DNA of 64,000 nucleotides from CAVQJU01 sp963729215 (GTDB lineage Bacteria > Acidobacteriota > Vicinamibacteria > Vicinamibacterales > CAVVIG01), in assembly GCA_963729215.1 (NCBI GenBank), contig CAVSND010000031.1:372001-436000 (forward strand), read 5' to 3'. Positions 1 through 13,798 of this stretch are shown here, one piece after another. A model generated the notes under the pieces. The model ran no database searches, was not told the DNA's origin, and saw only the letters and a list, made by a program, of their open reading frames with translations. A program made the position numbers and the translations under genes. Within the stretch, counting starts at the first letter, position 1, and the number at the start of each line of letters is the position of its first letter.

Positions 1-2058
1 GGCGCGTCCGTCGTCAACCGTGCCACACCTCCCGGCTGAACCAGCGGTGAATCCATCCCCTTGAAGACGGCGGTGAAGTCGTTCAGTTCGCCGGTGGTTT
101 CCGATCGGACATAGCTCACGAACAGCTGCTGGTCCTTCGGCCAGGTGCGTCGCGCCGATATCTGCAGTTCGTTGTAGCTGCCGAGCCCGCCGCTCTCGAC
201 CAGCAGAAGGCCGCTCGAGGACGGCACGCGGAACGTCGCGAGGTCGGACGATTCGCGGTGCGTGAAGCTGACTTGCGCGTCCAGATTCCGCGCGATCTGA
301 CGCTCGAGGCCAAGCACCGTGGCGACGGCTTTCGGGAGCCGCAGCGCGCCCACGGCCGGCCGCAGCAACGTCGACCGAACGACCTGGCCGCTGATCGGCT
401 CGAACCAGCGATCCATGCGCGTGGGATAGCGTTCGAATGCCGGCACTGCCAGAGGCAGGTTGCCGATGAAACGGCCGACGCTGGCCTTGATGACCGTTCT
501 GCCGGCCGCATCGAGGCTGTACCGGAGGCCTGCACGGGCCGATGGCGCGCCGTCCGCGATCTGGCTGTGATCGAAGCGCGCCCCGGCGTCCAGTTGGACC
601 TTGTCCGTCACGTGCCACACGTCGCGCACCGCGACGCCGGTCAGCCAGTCGCGGGCGCTCAGCTCCCCTGGCGGTCCGAAGTCCACGCTGCGCATGACCC
701 GGCCGAACGTGTCGACCACGTCCACAGGCGATTCGGCGATCCGCCCCGTCAGCTGGCGGGCCGCCACTTCTCCCTTGACGATGAAATCGTGGGTCCGGCC
801 GGCCAGCAAGGCTGTTCGTTCCCACGACACCGCCGTCGAGTACCTGTCTGCTCGTCCGGCTCAACGTCGAGAACCAGTTGCCGAACCAACCGGCTGGCGC
901 CGCATAGGAGACGCCGTGGCCCATCGGCGTCAGCGTGGCCTCGTGCGACAGCGCACCGAATTGAAACGTGAAAACGCTCGTCTGCCCGGGAGCGTACCGC
1001 TGCGTCACCCCGAGGAACACGTCGCGGCCCCCGACGTTGGGCGATGCATCGACCGAGCGCCTCGGGCTGAGGCCGTACGACTGCGTGCTCGCCGGGGACA
1101 CGAAACCTTCAATCGTCAGCGCCGAGCGGGACGACAGCTGTGCGTCCACCCGGCCGAACATGATGGCGTTCTGTTCGACGATATTCGGGCCGCTGCCCTG
1201 GGTCACTTCCGGCACGGCGATCCGCTCGTAGTCGTACTCCACCGCGGCGACATAGCGAAGCGCGTGATCCGCGCTCGATCCCGAAATGTAGGCTCGCGGA
1301 AAGATTCCCTCGAGGCGGCCGAACCCCGGACTCGAAAAACGCGGCCTTGGAATGAAGCTCTGGACACCAAACGCGAGCCGATCCGCGCCGGGCTTGCTGT
1401 CCATCTTCATCAGTCCGCCGAGCAGGTTGCCGTAACTGACCGCGGCCGGATCGCGCAGCACATCCACCCCGCGCACGACTTCGATCGGCAGGTTGATCGA
1501 CGAGGCGCCGGTGGCCGGATCGCCGATGTTGAAACCGTCCAGAACAAGCGGCGTCTCATGTGCGCGCGCGCCGCCCAGTTGCATCAGGCCATCAGGCCCT
1601 CGAATGACCGACGGCAGCAGCGGCAGCGACTCGCGCGCCTGCATGTGGGCCGATGGCAGTCGTGTGACGGTGTTGGCGCTCAGTTCGGCACCGAGCAGCG
1701 GCGCCGAGGGCGATGCCGTGCCTTCCGCCGTCGCGACGACGGTGGTGGATTCCGCCGCCCGCGCGATGAGCAGCATGATGCGCGCCGCGTTCTCGCGCGA
1801 CACCTGTGTCTTTTCGAATCCGTCGAGCGAGACAGCGACCGCGTCGCCTGGGACCTGGGCGTCGATGACGAAGGTCCCGTCGGATTCCGTCGTTAATGTT
1901 TCGACCGTTGTGAGACCATCGAGTACGTGAATCGTGGCGCCGGGCAGGGGGAGGCCCGTCTGGTCCACCACGACGCCCCGGATGCTCTGGGCGAGGCCAG
2001 GCACCGGCACGGCGGCGAACGCCAGGAGCAGGCCGAGCGAGCGGACCAGGCAGGCCAT
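1..2058 (-). CDS. TonB-dependent receptor, C-terminus cut by window edge
   Basis: This gene imports a large substrate (siderophore, glycan or similar) across the outer membrane. I translated the minus strand directly; 686 codons are present and the frame stays open to base 1, so the end of the barrel lies outside. The protein starts with a Sec signal peptide ending in GLAQ, followed by a carboxypeptidase-regulatory-like beta domain (about residues 25-100, with GVVVDQTGLPLPGATI). A plug-like region follows (about 115-230, containing PLVLDGFNIGDP and VEVLRD-type residues), then barrel strands rich in alternating Tyr, Phe and Ser. This SusC/CarbopepD-plug layout is typical of Acidobacteriota TonB receptors. 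The gene is divergent from rimO, and the 94-bp gap holds two inverted repeats. The substrate cannot be told. Long open frames on the other strand here are shadows. Confidence 0.85.
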   Translation of the reverse strand, partial: MACLVRSLGLLLAFAAVPVPGLAQSIRGVVVDQTGLPLPGATIHVLDGLTTVETLTTESDGTFVIDAQVPGDAVAVSLDGFEKTQVSRENAARIMLLIARAAESTTVVATAEGTASPSAPLLGAELSANTVTRLPSAHMQARESLPLLPSVIRGPDGLMQLGGARAHETPLVLDGFNIGDPATGASSINLPIEVVRGVDVLRDPAAVSYGNLLGGLMKMDSKPGADRLAFGVQSFIPRPRFSSPGFGRLEGIFPRAYISGSSADHALRYVAAVEYDYERIAVPEVTQGSGPNIVEQNAIMFGRVDAQLSSRSALTIEGFVSPASTQSYGLSPRRSVDASPNVGGRDVFLGVTQRYAPGQTSVFTFQFGALSHEATLTPMGHGVSYAAPAGWFGNWFSTLSRTSRQVLDGGVVGTNSLAGRPDPRFHRQGRSGGPPADGADRRIACGRGRHVRPGHAQRGLRTARGAERPRLADRRRGARRVARDGQGPTGRRGALRSQPDRGRRAIGPCRPPVQPRCGRQNGHQGQRRPFHRQPASGSAGIRTLSHAHGSLVRADQRPGRSVDVAAAGRGRAAAPESRRHGAWPRASDRAESGRASQLHAPRIVRPRDVPRAVLERPSAGRERRARQLQRTADIGATHLAEGPAAVRELCPIGNHRRTERLHRRLQGDGFTAGSAGRCGTVDDGRA

Positions 2059-2070
2059 CTTCTGCCAGTA

Positions 2071-2108
2071 TCCAGATCGGCGATCTGGACCTGAGTACGG
2101 TTCAGGTC
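2071..2108. promoter_or_regulatory. Tandem inverted repeats in the receptor/rimO divergent gap
   Basis: TCCAGATC-ggc-GATCTGGA (2071-2089) is a perfect 8-bp inverted repeat. It is followed directly by GACCTGA-N7-TCAGGTC (2088-2108). They lie just upstream of the receptor start at 2058, so an operator for the receptor gene or a hairpin in its leader is plausible. The regulator is unknown. Confidence 0.4.
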
Positions 2109-2152
2109 GGATTGATTATAAACTCCTTAGATGTCAAAGGGTCACTAGGAAG

Positions 2153-3538
2153 ATGAAGGTTGGCTTAATTTCGCTTGGCTGCCCGAAAAATCTCGTGGAT
2201 TCAGAGGTCATGCTGGGGCTCGCGCGCCAGGCGGGCCACGAGCTCACGACGGATGCCGCGAGCGCCGACGTGCTCGTGGTCAATACCTGCGCGTTCATCG
2301 ACTCGGCCAAACAGGAATCCGTGGACACGATTCTGGAGATGGCCGGGCACAAGAAGAACGGATCCTGCCAGCGGCTCATCGTGACGGGCTGCCTGGCCGA
2401 ACGTTACCGCGACGCGCTGCGTACGGAAATGCCCGAAATCGACGCGGTGCTGGGGACGGGCGAGGTGCCTGACATCGTGAAGGCGATTGGCGGCATTGCC
2501 GCCCCGACTGGCACGTCCCCGCTGAAGCTCTATCGCGCCTCGGACCTGGCGGACCGAGTGGACCCAGTGGACCATGCCCTTCCCTCCTACATCTACGACG
2601 CCGACACGCCCCGGTGGCTGGCCACTCCGCGGCACTACGCGTACCTGAAGATTGCCGAAGGCTGCGACTACGCGTGCTCGTTCTGCATCATCCCGACCCT
2701 GCGGGGCCATTACCGCAGCCGACCGGAAGACTCCATCGTCCGCGAGGCCGAGCGCCTTGCCGAACAGGGCGTCAGAGAATTGCTGCTCATCTCGCAGGAC
2801 ACCACGTTCTACGGCGTGGACCGCGGGGAGCGAGGCGCACTGGGCCGGCTGCTGCGCCGGTTGAACGCGGTGGCGGGCCTCGAATGGATTCGGCTGCTCT
2901 ACCTCTATCCGACGACGATCGACGACGCCACGCTGGCGGCGATGGCCGAGTCGGACAAGATTTGTAAGTACATCGACCTGCCGCTGCAGCACGCCTCGAA
3001 CCCGGTCCTCAAGAGGATGAAGCGGCCGGGCACGCGGCAGAGCTACGAGACGCTCCTCGACCGGATTCGCACTCGGGTGCCGGGCGTCGCGCTCCGGACC
3101 ACCTTCATCGTCGGCTTCCCCGGCGAGACGGAGGCCGACGTCGAGGCGCTGACGGACTTTGTGTCGGCGCAGGCGTTCGATCATGTCGGCGTGTTCACGT
3201 ACTCCCACGAGGAGGGCACCTCGGCGCACTCGCTCGAGAACGACGTCCCGGAGCGATCGAAGCAGGCCCGCCGGCGGCGTGTGATGAGCCTCCAGAAGCG
3301 CGGCGTGCAGCAACGCCTGCGCCGGCGCGTTGGCGAGGGAGCACGGGTCCTGATTGACGGCCCGTCGGGCGAGCATGACCTGGTGGTAAAGGCGCGGCTG
3401 GCGACCCAGGCGCCGGATATCGACGCGGCGGTCTACCTCACGGAGTGCGACCCGTCGAGGTACCGGGCGGGGGACTTTGTGGACGTCACGATTGTGGGCG
3501 CGCGGGACTACGATCTGATTGGACGGCCCGTGCTATAA
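2153..3538 (+). CDS. rimO: Ribosomal protein S12 methylthiotransferase RimO
   Basis: RimO is a radical-SAM enzyme that adds a methylthio group to an aspartate of ribosomal protein S12. The 461-aa product begins MKVGLISLGCPKN; I chose this ATG because the family N-terminus starts exactly here and AGGA precedes it, although the frame is open further upstream. The UPF0004 domain carries three conserved Cys (GCPKN, VNTCAF, TGCLAE). The radical-SAM cluster is CDYACSFC near residue 170, and a TRAM domain ends the protein. Between the UPF0004 and SAM domains there is an odd stretch DRVDPVDHA encoded by three 9-nt repeat units. The gene sits ahead of the rimP-nusA-infB group, fitting a translation-related block. 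Confidence 0.95.
   Translation: MKVGLISLGCPKNLVDSEVMLGLARQAGHELTTDAASADVLVVNTCAFIDSAKQESVDTILEMAGHKKNGSCQRLIVTGCLAERYRDALRTEMPEIDAVLGTGEVPDIVKAIGGIAAPTGTSPLKLYRASDLADRVDPVDHALPSYIYDADTPRWLATPRHYAYLKIAEGCDYACSFCIIPTLRGHYRSRPEDSIVREAERLAEQGVRELLLISQDTTFYGVDRGERGALGRLLRRLNAVAGLEWIRLLYLYPTTIDDATLAAMAESDKICKYIDLPLQHASNPVLKRMKRPGTRQSYETLLDRIRTRVPGVALRTTFIVGFPGETEADVEALTDFVSAQAFDHVGVFTYSHEEGTSAHSLENDVPERSKQARRRRVMSLQKRGVQQRLRRRVGEGARVLIDGPSGEHDLVVKARLATQAPDIDAAVYLTECDPSRYRAGDFVDVTIVGARDYDLIGRPVL
2551..2577 (+). repeat. 9-nt tandem array inside rimO
   Basis: Three in-register units, GGACCGAGT, GGACCCAGT and GGACCATGC, encode DRVDPVDHA in the linker between the two N-terminal RimO domains. Period and base pattern match the longer arrays near infB and in truB. 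Confidence 0.5.
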
Positions 3539-3569
3539 TTTTGGATTCGGAGCCTGGGGTTAGGACCGA

Positions 3570-3591
3570 GTGGGCGTATGCCCACTTTTTT
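3570..3591 (+). terminator. Hairpin with U-tract in the rimP leader
   Basis: GTGGGC-gtat-GCCCAC followed by six T forms a compact intrinsic-terminator shape 23 bases before the rimP start. It could end rimO transcription. Similar hairpins in front of rimP-nusA operons are known in other bacteria, so attenuation of the downstream operon (for example by NusA) is also possible. Confidence 0.75.
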
Positions 3592-3614
3592 AGTTTTAGG
3601 GGCGTGAATTTGGC

Positions 3615-4094
3615 ATGAGCGACATCGTGAGTCAGGTGCGCTCGATCGCCAACCGCGTGGCGGCGTCGTACGGCCTGGAAATCTTCGACGTGTCGTTCCG
3701 GCGGGAAGGCCCCGGCATGGTGCTGCGCGTTCAGATCGACCGGCCGGGACCAGCCGCCACCGCCGAGGAAAGCGTGAGCGTCGCCGATTGCGCGAACGTG
3801 AGCCGGGACCTCAGCGCAATTCTGGACGTGGACGACGTGGTAGCGGCGGCGTATACGCTCGAAGTATCGTCGCCCGGACTCGACCGGCCGCTCACCCGCT
3901 CCGACGATTACGAACGGTTCGCCGGGCGGTTCGCGAAGCTGGTCTTGCGAGAGGCCGTGGACGGTCAGAAGTATTTCAAGGGCCGGCTCGGCGGCGTGGA
4001 CGACGGTCACGTGCTCATCGACGGGGAAGATCGGCGGACACATCGCGTGCCTCTGGACATCATCGCGCGGGCGAATCTGGAAGTGGAATTCTAA
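3615..4094 (+). CDS. rimP: Ribosome maturation factor RimP
   Basis: RimP helps mature the 30S subunit in the cytoplasm. The 159-aa product has the family's usual length, with an N-terminal alpha/beta domain containing the RVQIDRPG-type strand (about residue 40), the conserved VSSPGLDRPL motif (about 93-102) and a C-terminal SH3-like barrel. It is first in the classic rimP-nusA-infB-rbfA cluster; its stop lies two bases before the nusA start, so the two are probably translationally coupled. Expression is likely governed by the hairpin just upstream. Confidence 0.95.
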   Translation: MSDIVSQVRSIANRVAASYGLEIFDVSFRREGPGMVLRVQIDRPGPAATAEESVSVADCANVSRDLSAILDVDDVVAAAYTLEVSSPGLDRPLTRSDDYERFAGRFAKLVLREAVDGQKYFKGRLGGVDDGHVLIDGEDRRTHRVPLDIIARANLEVEF

Positions 4095-4096
4095 CA

Positions 4097-5491
<1,395 letters not shown>

Positions 5492-5494
5492 TCG

Positions 5495-8284
<2,790 letters not shown>

Positions 8285-8302
8285 CCGGGATCGGGATCAC
8301 GA

Positions 8303-8455
8303 GGTCCACGGGGTCCACAAGGTCCACGGGGTCCACCAGGTCCATAAGGTCCAGGGTCCGGTCGAATCTGGCGGTTAACCTCGTGAACTCCGTGAACTCC
8401 GTGAACTCCGTGGACCTCTGTGGACCCCGTGGACCCTGTGGACCTGTTTGAACCT
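8303..8455. repeat. Two-armed 9-nt tandem array between infB and rbfA
   Basis: The left arm (8303-8356) is six exact 9-nt units of the form GGTCCACNN. The right arm (8383-8455) is eight units, first GTGAACTCC three times, then GTGGACCNN variants, with one unit a base longer. The arms are largely complementary, so RNA or single-stranded DNA could fold into a stem of about 50 bp closed by a 26-nt loop. It lies between co-directional genes and ends seven bases before the rbfA ATG. No intrinsic U-tract follows. I do not recognise it as a known repeat family. Confidence 0.8.
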
Positions 8456-8461
8456 CTAATA

Positions 8462-8836
8462 ATGTCGCAAGGTTCCCGTCCCGATCGCGTCGCGGATCAG
8501 CTTCGCAGCGAGCTGGGGCTGCTGCTGAGCCGCGAAGTGCACGACCCGGGCATTGGCTTCGTCACGATTACGCGCGTCCAGGTCAGCGCCGACCTTCAGC
8601 AGGCGCGCGTGTTCTACACGGTGCTGGGCGACGAGAAGGCCCGCAAGACGAGCGAGCGCGCGCTCGACCGCGCCATCCCGTTCCTGCGCCGCCAGCTCGG
8701 GTCGCGGCTGCGGTTCAAGCGCGTCCCCGAGTTGAAAATGATCTACGACGAGTCGATCGCCGGCCAGGACCGCATCGAACAACTGCTGAACGAAATACGC
8801 ACGGCCCCTCGCCCACCTGACGATGACCACGACTGA
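8462..8836 (+). CDS. rbfA: Ribosome-binding factor A
   Basis: RbfA is a cold-shock-type 30S maturation factor. The 124-aa product has the single KH-like fold of the family, including RPDRVADQLRSELG at the start, the DPGIGFVTITRV strand and DESIAGQDRIEQLL at the end. The ATG at MSQGSRPD matches the family start; the frame is open further upstream, but that would only translate repeat units (DPVDPVD), so I reject the longer start. No good Shine-Dalgarno sequence is visible, because the repeat array occupies the leader. The 3' end overlaps nrnA by 14 bases. Confidence 0.93.
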   Translation: MSQGSRPDRVADQLRSELGLLLSREVHDPGIGFVTITRVQVSADLQQARVFYTVLGDEKARKTSERALDRAIPFLRRQLGSRLRFKRVPELKMIYDESIAGQDRIEQLLNEIRTAPRPPDDDHD

Positions 8837-9794
8837 AATCACGCGGATCGCCGACGCGATTCGCGCGCGTCAGTCGTTCGTGCTCTCGTCCCATGCGCGG
8901 CCGGACGGCGACGCGATCGGCTCGCAGCTCGCGATGGCGTATGCGCTGCGCGCGCTTGGCAAGGATGTTCGAGTCGTCAACCGGGATCCCGCTCCCCCGC
9001 CGCTGATGGCGTTTGCCGGCGTGCCGGACATCGAGATCGCCGCGAAGGTTGACGGCAATTTCGACGCCGCGATCATCATGGAATGCGGCGATCTGGCCCG
9101 GACAGGCGTCGAGGGCCTCGACCGCGGCTTCGTCATCAACATCGATCACCATCCGGGCAACACCGGCTACGGCCAGATCAACTGGTTCGATCCGGCCGCG
9201 GCCGCCTGCGGCGAAATGGTATTCGACCTCGTCGTGGGCCTCGGCGTGCCGCTGACGGCAGAAATCGCCACGCACGTCTACGTGGCTATTCTCACCGACA
9301 CCGGTTCGTTCCATTTTTCGAGCATCTCGCCGCGGACTTTCGACATCTGCCGGGGTCTCCTCGAGGCGGGCGTCGATCCCGTCGGCGTCGCGCGCAGCGT
9401 GTACGACAGCGGCACGATGGCGCGGCTGAAGCTATCCGGCGCCCTCTTGAGCGGCATGCAGATCGATCCGACCGGGCGCATTGCCCTCCTGTATCTCGAC
9501 CACGAGATTGCACGGGCCGCCGGCGGCACGTACGAAGACACCGACGGGTTGATCAACGAACCACTCACGGTCAAGGAGGTTCAGGCCGTTGTGTTCTTCA
9601 AGCACGTGCAGGGCGACGAGTACCGTGTGAGCATGAGGTCCAAGGGCGCCATCGACGTCAACGCGGTGGCGAAGGCATTTGGAGGAGGCGGCCACAAGAA
9701 CGCCGCAGGCTGCACGGCCGTGGGACACATCGACGCCCTCAGGCAGCTGTTCGTGGAGAAAGTCAGCGGCACGACCGGATGGATGGGCTCTTAG
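8823..9794 (+). CDS. nrnA: DHH-family phosphoesterase, NrnA-like
   Basis: NrnA-type enzymes degrade short oligoribonucleotides and often dephosphorylate pAp. The 323-aa product has the DHH domain with SSHARPDGDAIGS (metal-binding Asp residues near 24-28), a conserved Asp around residue 80, and DHHPGN (about 108). A DHHA1 domain ends the protein with the substrate-binding GGGHKNAAG. Its place between rbfA and truB is a common bacterial arrangement. It overlaps rbfA by 14 bases and truB by 16, which indicates one tightly coupled operon. Confidence 0.9.
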   Translation: MTTTEITRIADAIRARQSFVLSSHARPDGDAIGSQLAMAYALRALGKDVRVVNRDPAPPPLMAFAGVPDIEIAAKVDGNFDAAIIMECGDLARTGVEGLDRGFVINIDHHPGNTGYGQINWFDPAAAACGEMVFDLVVGLGVPLTAEIATHVYVAILTDTGSFHFSSISPRTFDICRGLLEAGVDPVGVARSVYDSGTMARLKLSGALLSGMQIDPTGRIALLYLDHEIARAAGGTYEDTDGLINEPLTVKEVQAVVFFKHVQGDEYRVSMRSKGAIDVNAVAKAFGGGGHKNAAGCTAVGHIDALRQLFVEKVSGTTGWMGS

Positions 9795-10774
9795 TCATCG
9801 ACAAGCCAGCGGGCCCCACCAGCCACGACGTCGTGGCGCGCGTCCGCAGGGTGCTCGCTGAACGTCGAATCGGCCACACCGGGACGCTCGATCCGGCGGC
9901 CAGCGGCGTGCTGCCGCTCGTCCTGGGCCGCGCGACACGACTCGCCCGATTCATGAGCGGCTCCACGAAGTGCTACGAGGCGGTCGTGCGATTCGGCCAG
10001 GCGACGGACACGTACGATGCCGAGGGACTGCCTGCCGGAGCGCGCTCGACGGCGCCCGTTCCCACGCGCAGCCAGATTGAATCCGCCCTCGGCGCCTTCC
10101 GCGGCACGTTTCAGCAACGGCCCCCGGCGTTCTCGGCCAAGAAGATCGGCGGCCGCCGCAGCTACGAAACCGCGCGGGCAAATCGCGCCAGGCGCGCGTT
10201 GCCCGACCCGCTCGAACTGCCAGATCTGCCGGACGTGCCCGGCCCGGTCTCCGTAACCGTCCATCGCCTCGACGTCATCGACGTCGTCGACGAGTGCGTC
10301 ACGCTGAGCCTCGAGTGTTCGGCTGGTTTCTATGTTCGGTCCCTGGCGCACGACCTCGGCACCGCCCTCGGTGTGGGCGCGCACCTCGCGGCTCTGCGGC
10401 GCACGGCGAGCGCCGGGTTCACACTGGCCGACGCCATGCCGCTCGACCTCGCCGAGCGCAGTCCGGCGGACGCGCTGGCGGCGATAGTGCCGCTCGAACG
10501 CATGCTGCCGGGGCTTGCATCGGTCGTCCTGGACGACGAGGGCGTTGTTCGTGCGATTCACGGCCGCGACATCGGGCCAGCCGACATCAGTGGAGGGGGA
10601 TGGACGGGGAGCGACCCTGCAGGCCCAGTGGGCCCTGTGAGCCCTGTGAACCCTGTGAACCCGGTGAACCCGGTGAACCCTGTCCGGTTGCTCGACCAAC
10701 GCGGTCAACTCGTGGGAATCGGAGTGGCCGCGGCCGTGCCGGGGCTTTTGCATCCCTCAGTTGTCATAAGGTAA
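9779..10774 (+). CDS. truB: tRNA pseudouridine(55) synthase TruB, with repeat-derived insertion
   Basis: TruB makes pseudouridine-55 in the T-loop of tRNAs. The 331-aa product begins MDGLLVIDKPAGPTSHD, and the start overlaps the nrnA stop. The catalytic motif GHTGTLDPAASG places the nucleophilic Asp at residue 38; the FYVRSLAHDLG motif is also present. Near the C-terminus a run of seven 9-nt units is read in frame as repeated Pro-Val-Asn triplets (about residues 283-303), between the catalytic domain and the last PUA-like strands (QLVGIGVAA). This insertion is not part of the family fold and probably forms a loop. The next gene, rpsO, has its own leader. Confidence 0.94.
   Translation: MDGLLVIDKPAGPTSHDVVARVRRVLAERRIGHTGTLDPAASGVLPLVLGRATRLARFMSGSTKCYEAVVRFGQATDTYDAEGLPAGARSTAPVPTRSQIESALGAFRGTFQQRPPAFSAKKIGGRRSYETARANRARRALPDPLELPDLPDVPGPVSVTVHRLDVIDVVDECVTLSLECSAGFYVRSLAHDLGTALGVGAHLAALRRTASAGFTLADAMPLDLAERSPADALAAIVPLERMLPGLASVVLDDEGVVRAIHGRDIGPADISGGGWTGSDPAGPVGPVSPVNPVNPVNPVNPVRLLDQRGQLVGIGVAAAVPGLLHPSVVIR
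10625..10687 (+). repeat. 9-nt tandem array inside truB
   Basis: Seven consecutive units: CCAGTGGGC, CCTGTGAGC, CCTGTGAAC twice, CCGGTGAAC twice, CCTGTCCGG. The register equals three codons, so it reads as (Pro-Val-Asn)n. There is no complementary arm nearby. The unit resembles the right arm of the infB-rbfA array (GTGAAC core). Confidence 0.8.
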
Positions 10775-10814
10775 GATATTGAGCTTGTTCGACTAATAGT
10801 TTTTTCAACATACG

Positions 10815-10871
10815 GCGGCCTGGTTGAACCACGTCGGGAATCGAAGCCCGGTGGTATCGGGACTGGGCCGC
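10815..10871 (+). promoter_or_regulatory. Structured rpsO leader, candidate S15 autoregulatory element
   Basis: GCGGCC (10815-10820) can pair with GGCCGC (10866-10871), enclosing a second stem of CCAC/GTGG plus CGGG/CCCG with loop AATCGAAG. The structure ends five bases before the GGAGG that serves rpsO. S15 represses its own mRNA through leader structures in many bacteria; the sequences differ between phyla, so the assignment is inferred from position and folding. Confidence 0.5.
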
Positions 10872-10888
10872 GCGTGGAGGACGACCAG

Positions 10889-11158
10889 GTGGCGTTAACC
10901 AAAGATCGCAAGACAGAGTTGATCGGGAGCTACAAGACCCACGAAGGCGATACAGGCTCTCCCGAAGTTCAGGTCGCCATTCTCAGCGAACGCATCAACT
11001 ACCTCACGGAACACTTCAAGGCGCACGCGAAGGATCACCATTCACGCCGCGGGCTGTTGATGCTCGTCGGCCGCCGCCGCCGCCTGCTCGACTACCTGAA
11101 GTCCAAGGATCCGCATCGTTACGCGGACCTGATCAAGCGCCTCAACATCAGAAAATAA
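10889..11158 (+). CDS. rpsO: 30S ribosomal protein S15
   Basis: S15 is a primary binder of 16S rRNA in the small subunit. The GTG start is set by GGAGG eight bases upstream and yields 89 aa, the standard length; an upstream ATG in frame would put the Shine-Dalgarno inside the gene. Family motifs are clear: THEGDTGSPEVQVA, the helix LTEHFKAHAKDHHSRRGL and LVGRRRRLLDYLK. It is followed by pnp, the conserved rpsO-pnp pair, but with a two-armed repeat array between them. Confidence 0.96.
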   Translation: MALTKDRKTELIGSYKTHEGDTGSPEVQVAILSERINYLTEHFKAHAKDHHSRRGLLMLVGRRRRLLDYLKSKDPHRYADLIKRLNIRK

Positions 11159-11159
11159 T

Positions 11160-11270
11160 GGTTCAAGAGGTTCCAGGGGTCCAGAGGTTCAAGGGGTGCC
11201 GCCTCCCCTGAACTCCGGGAACCTCTTGAACCTCTCGGACCTCTTGAACCTCTTGAACCTGTAGAACTCC
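11160..11270. repeat. Two-armed 9-nt tandem array between rpsO and pnp
   Basis: The left arm (11160-11199) has units GGTTCAAGA, GGTTCCAGG, an 8-nt GGTCCAGA and GGTTCAAGG. The right arm (about 11206-11270) has GAACCTCTT-type units, again at 9 nt. Arms are complementary around a short GCC-rich loop, giving a potential hairpin of about 35-40 bp. It starts one base after the rpsO stop region and ends nine bases before the pnp ATG. In E. coli this junction carries an RNase III hairpin; here a repeat-built hairpin takes the same place. Confidence 0.8.
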
Positions 11271-11279
11271 AGAGCCTTT

Positions 11280-13385
<2,106 letters not shown>

Positions 13386-13435
13386 GCAAACCGCCGGGGC
13401 GCGCGGACCGTCGTACAATCGGGGAGAACCTCCTG

Positions 13436-13798
13436 ATGTACTCGCGCCGCCATTTTCTCGTCGCGGCTCTGGCGCTCGTGGCCGGCAGGGCGGCTGGCCA
13501 GGAACACGAACCTTCCACGAGGCGCGTTTCCCTGGCCGCCAGCCGGTACGCGTTCGATCCCGCTCGAATCGAGGTCGCGCAGGGCGACCTGGTCAGAATC
13601 GAGCTGCGGACGCTGGATATCGCGCACAGCATGACCATCGACGGCTACCGGATTTCCAAGCGCGTCGGCCCCGGCGCGCCGGTGGCCTTCGAATTCCGGG
13701 TGGATCAGGAGGGGACGTTTCCCTTCTACTGCAACCTGCAGATCGATGAAGGCTGCCGCCAGATGCGCGGCGAGCTCATCGTGCGCCCACGACGATAA
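13436..13798 (+). CDS. Tat-exported cupredoxin with a degenerate CuA-type site
   Basis: The 120-aa product begins with a twin-arginine signal (YSRRHFLVAALAL), so it should be folded, possibly with metal, before export by Tat; tatA and tatC lie 8 kb away. The remainder is a single cupredoxin domain. The metal-site region reads FYCNLQIDEGCRQMRG. Spacing matches the CuA motif C-x3-C-x3-H-x2-M exactly, but the second Cys is Ile103 and the His is Cys107; Cys99, Met110 and the upstream His64 remain. It may bind one copper, be redox-inactive, or act as a copper chaperone. Start supported by GGGGAG upstream. Convergent with the M48 protease gene across a repeat hairpin. Confidence 0.75.
   Translation: MYSRRHFLVAALALVAGRAAGQEHEPSTRRVSLAASRYAFDPARIEVAQGDLVRIELRTLDIAHSMTIDGYRISKRVGPGAPVAFEFRVDQEGTFPFYCNLQIDEGCRQMRGELIVRPRR

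Noticed and set aside
258..1896. Long plus-strand open frames over the first 2 kb
   Set aside because: They are Arg/Pro/His-rich shadows of the minus-strand receptor gene, whose translation shows a signal peptide, regulatory domain and plug.
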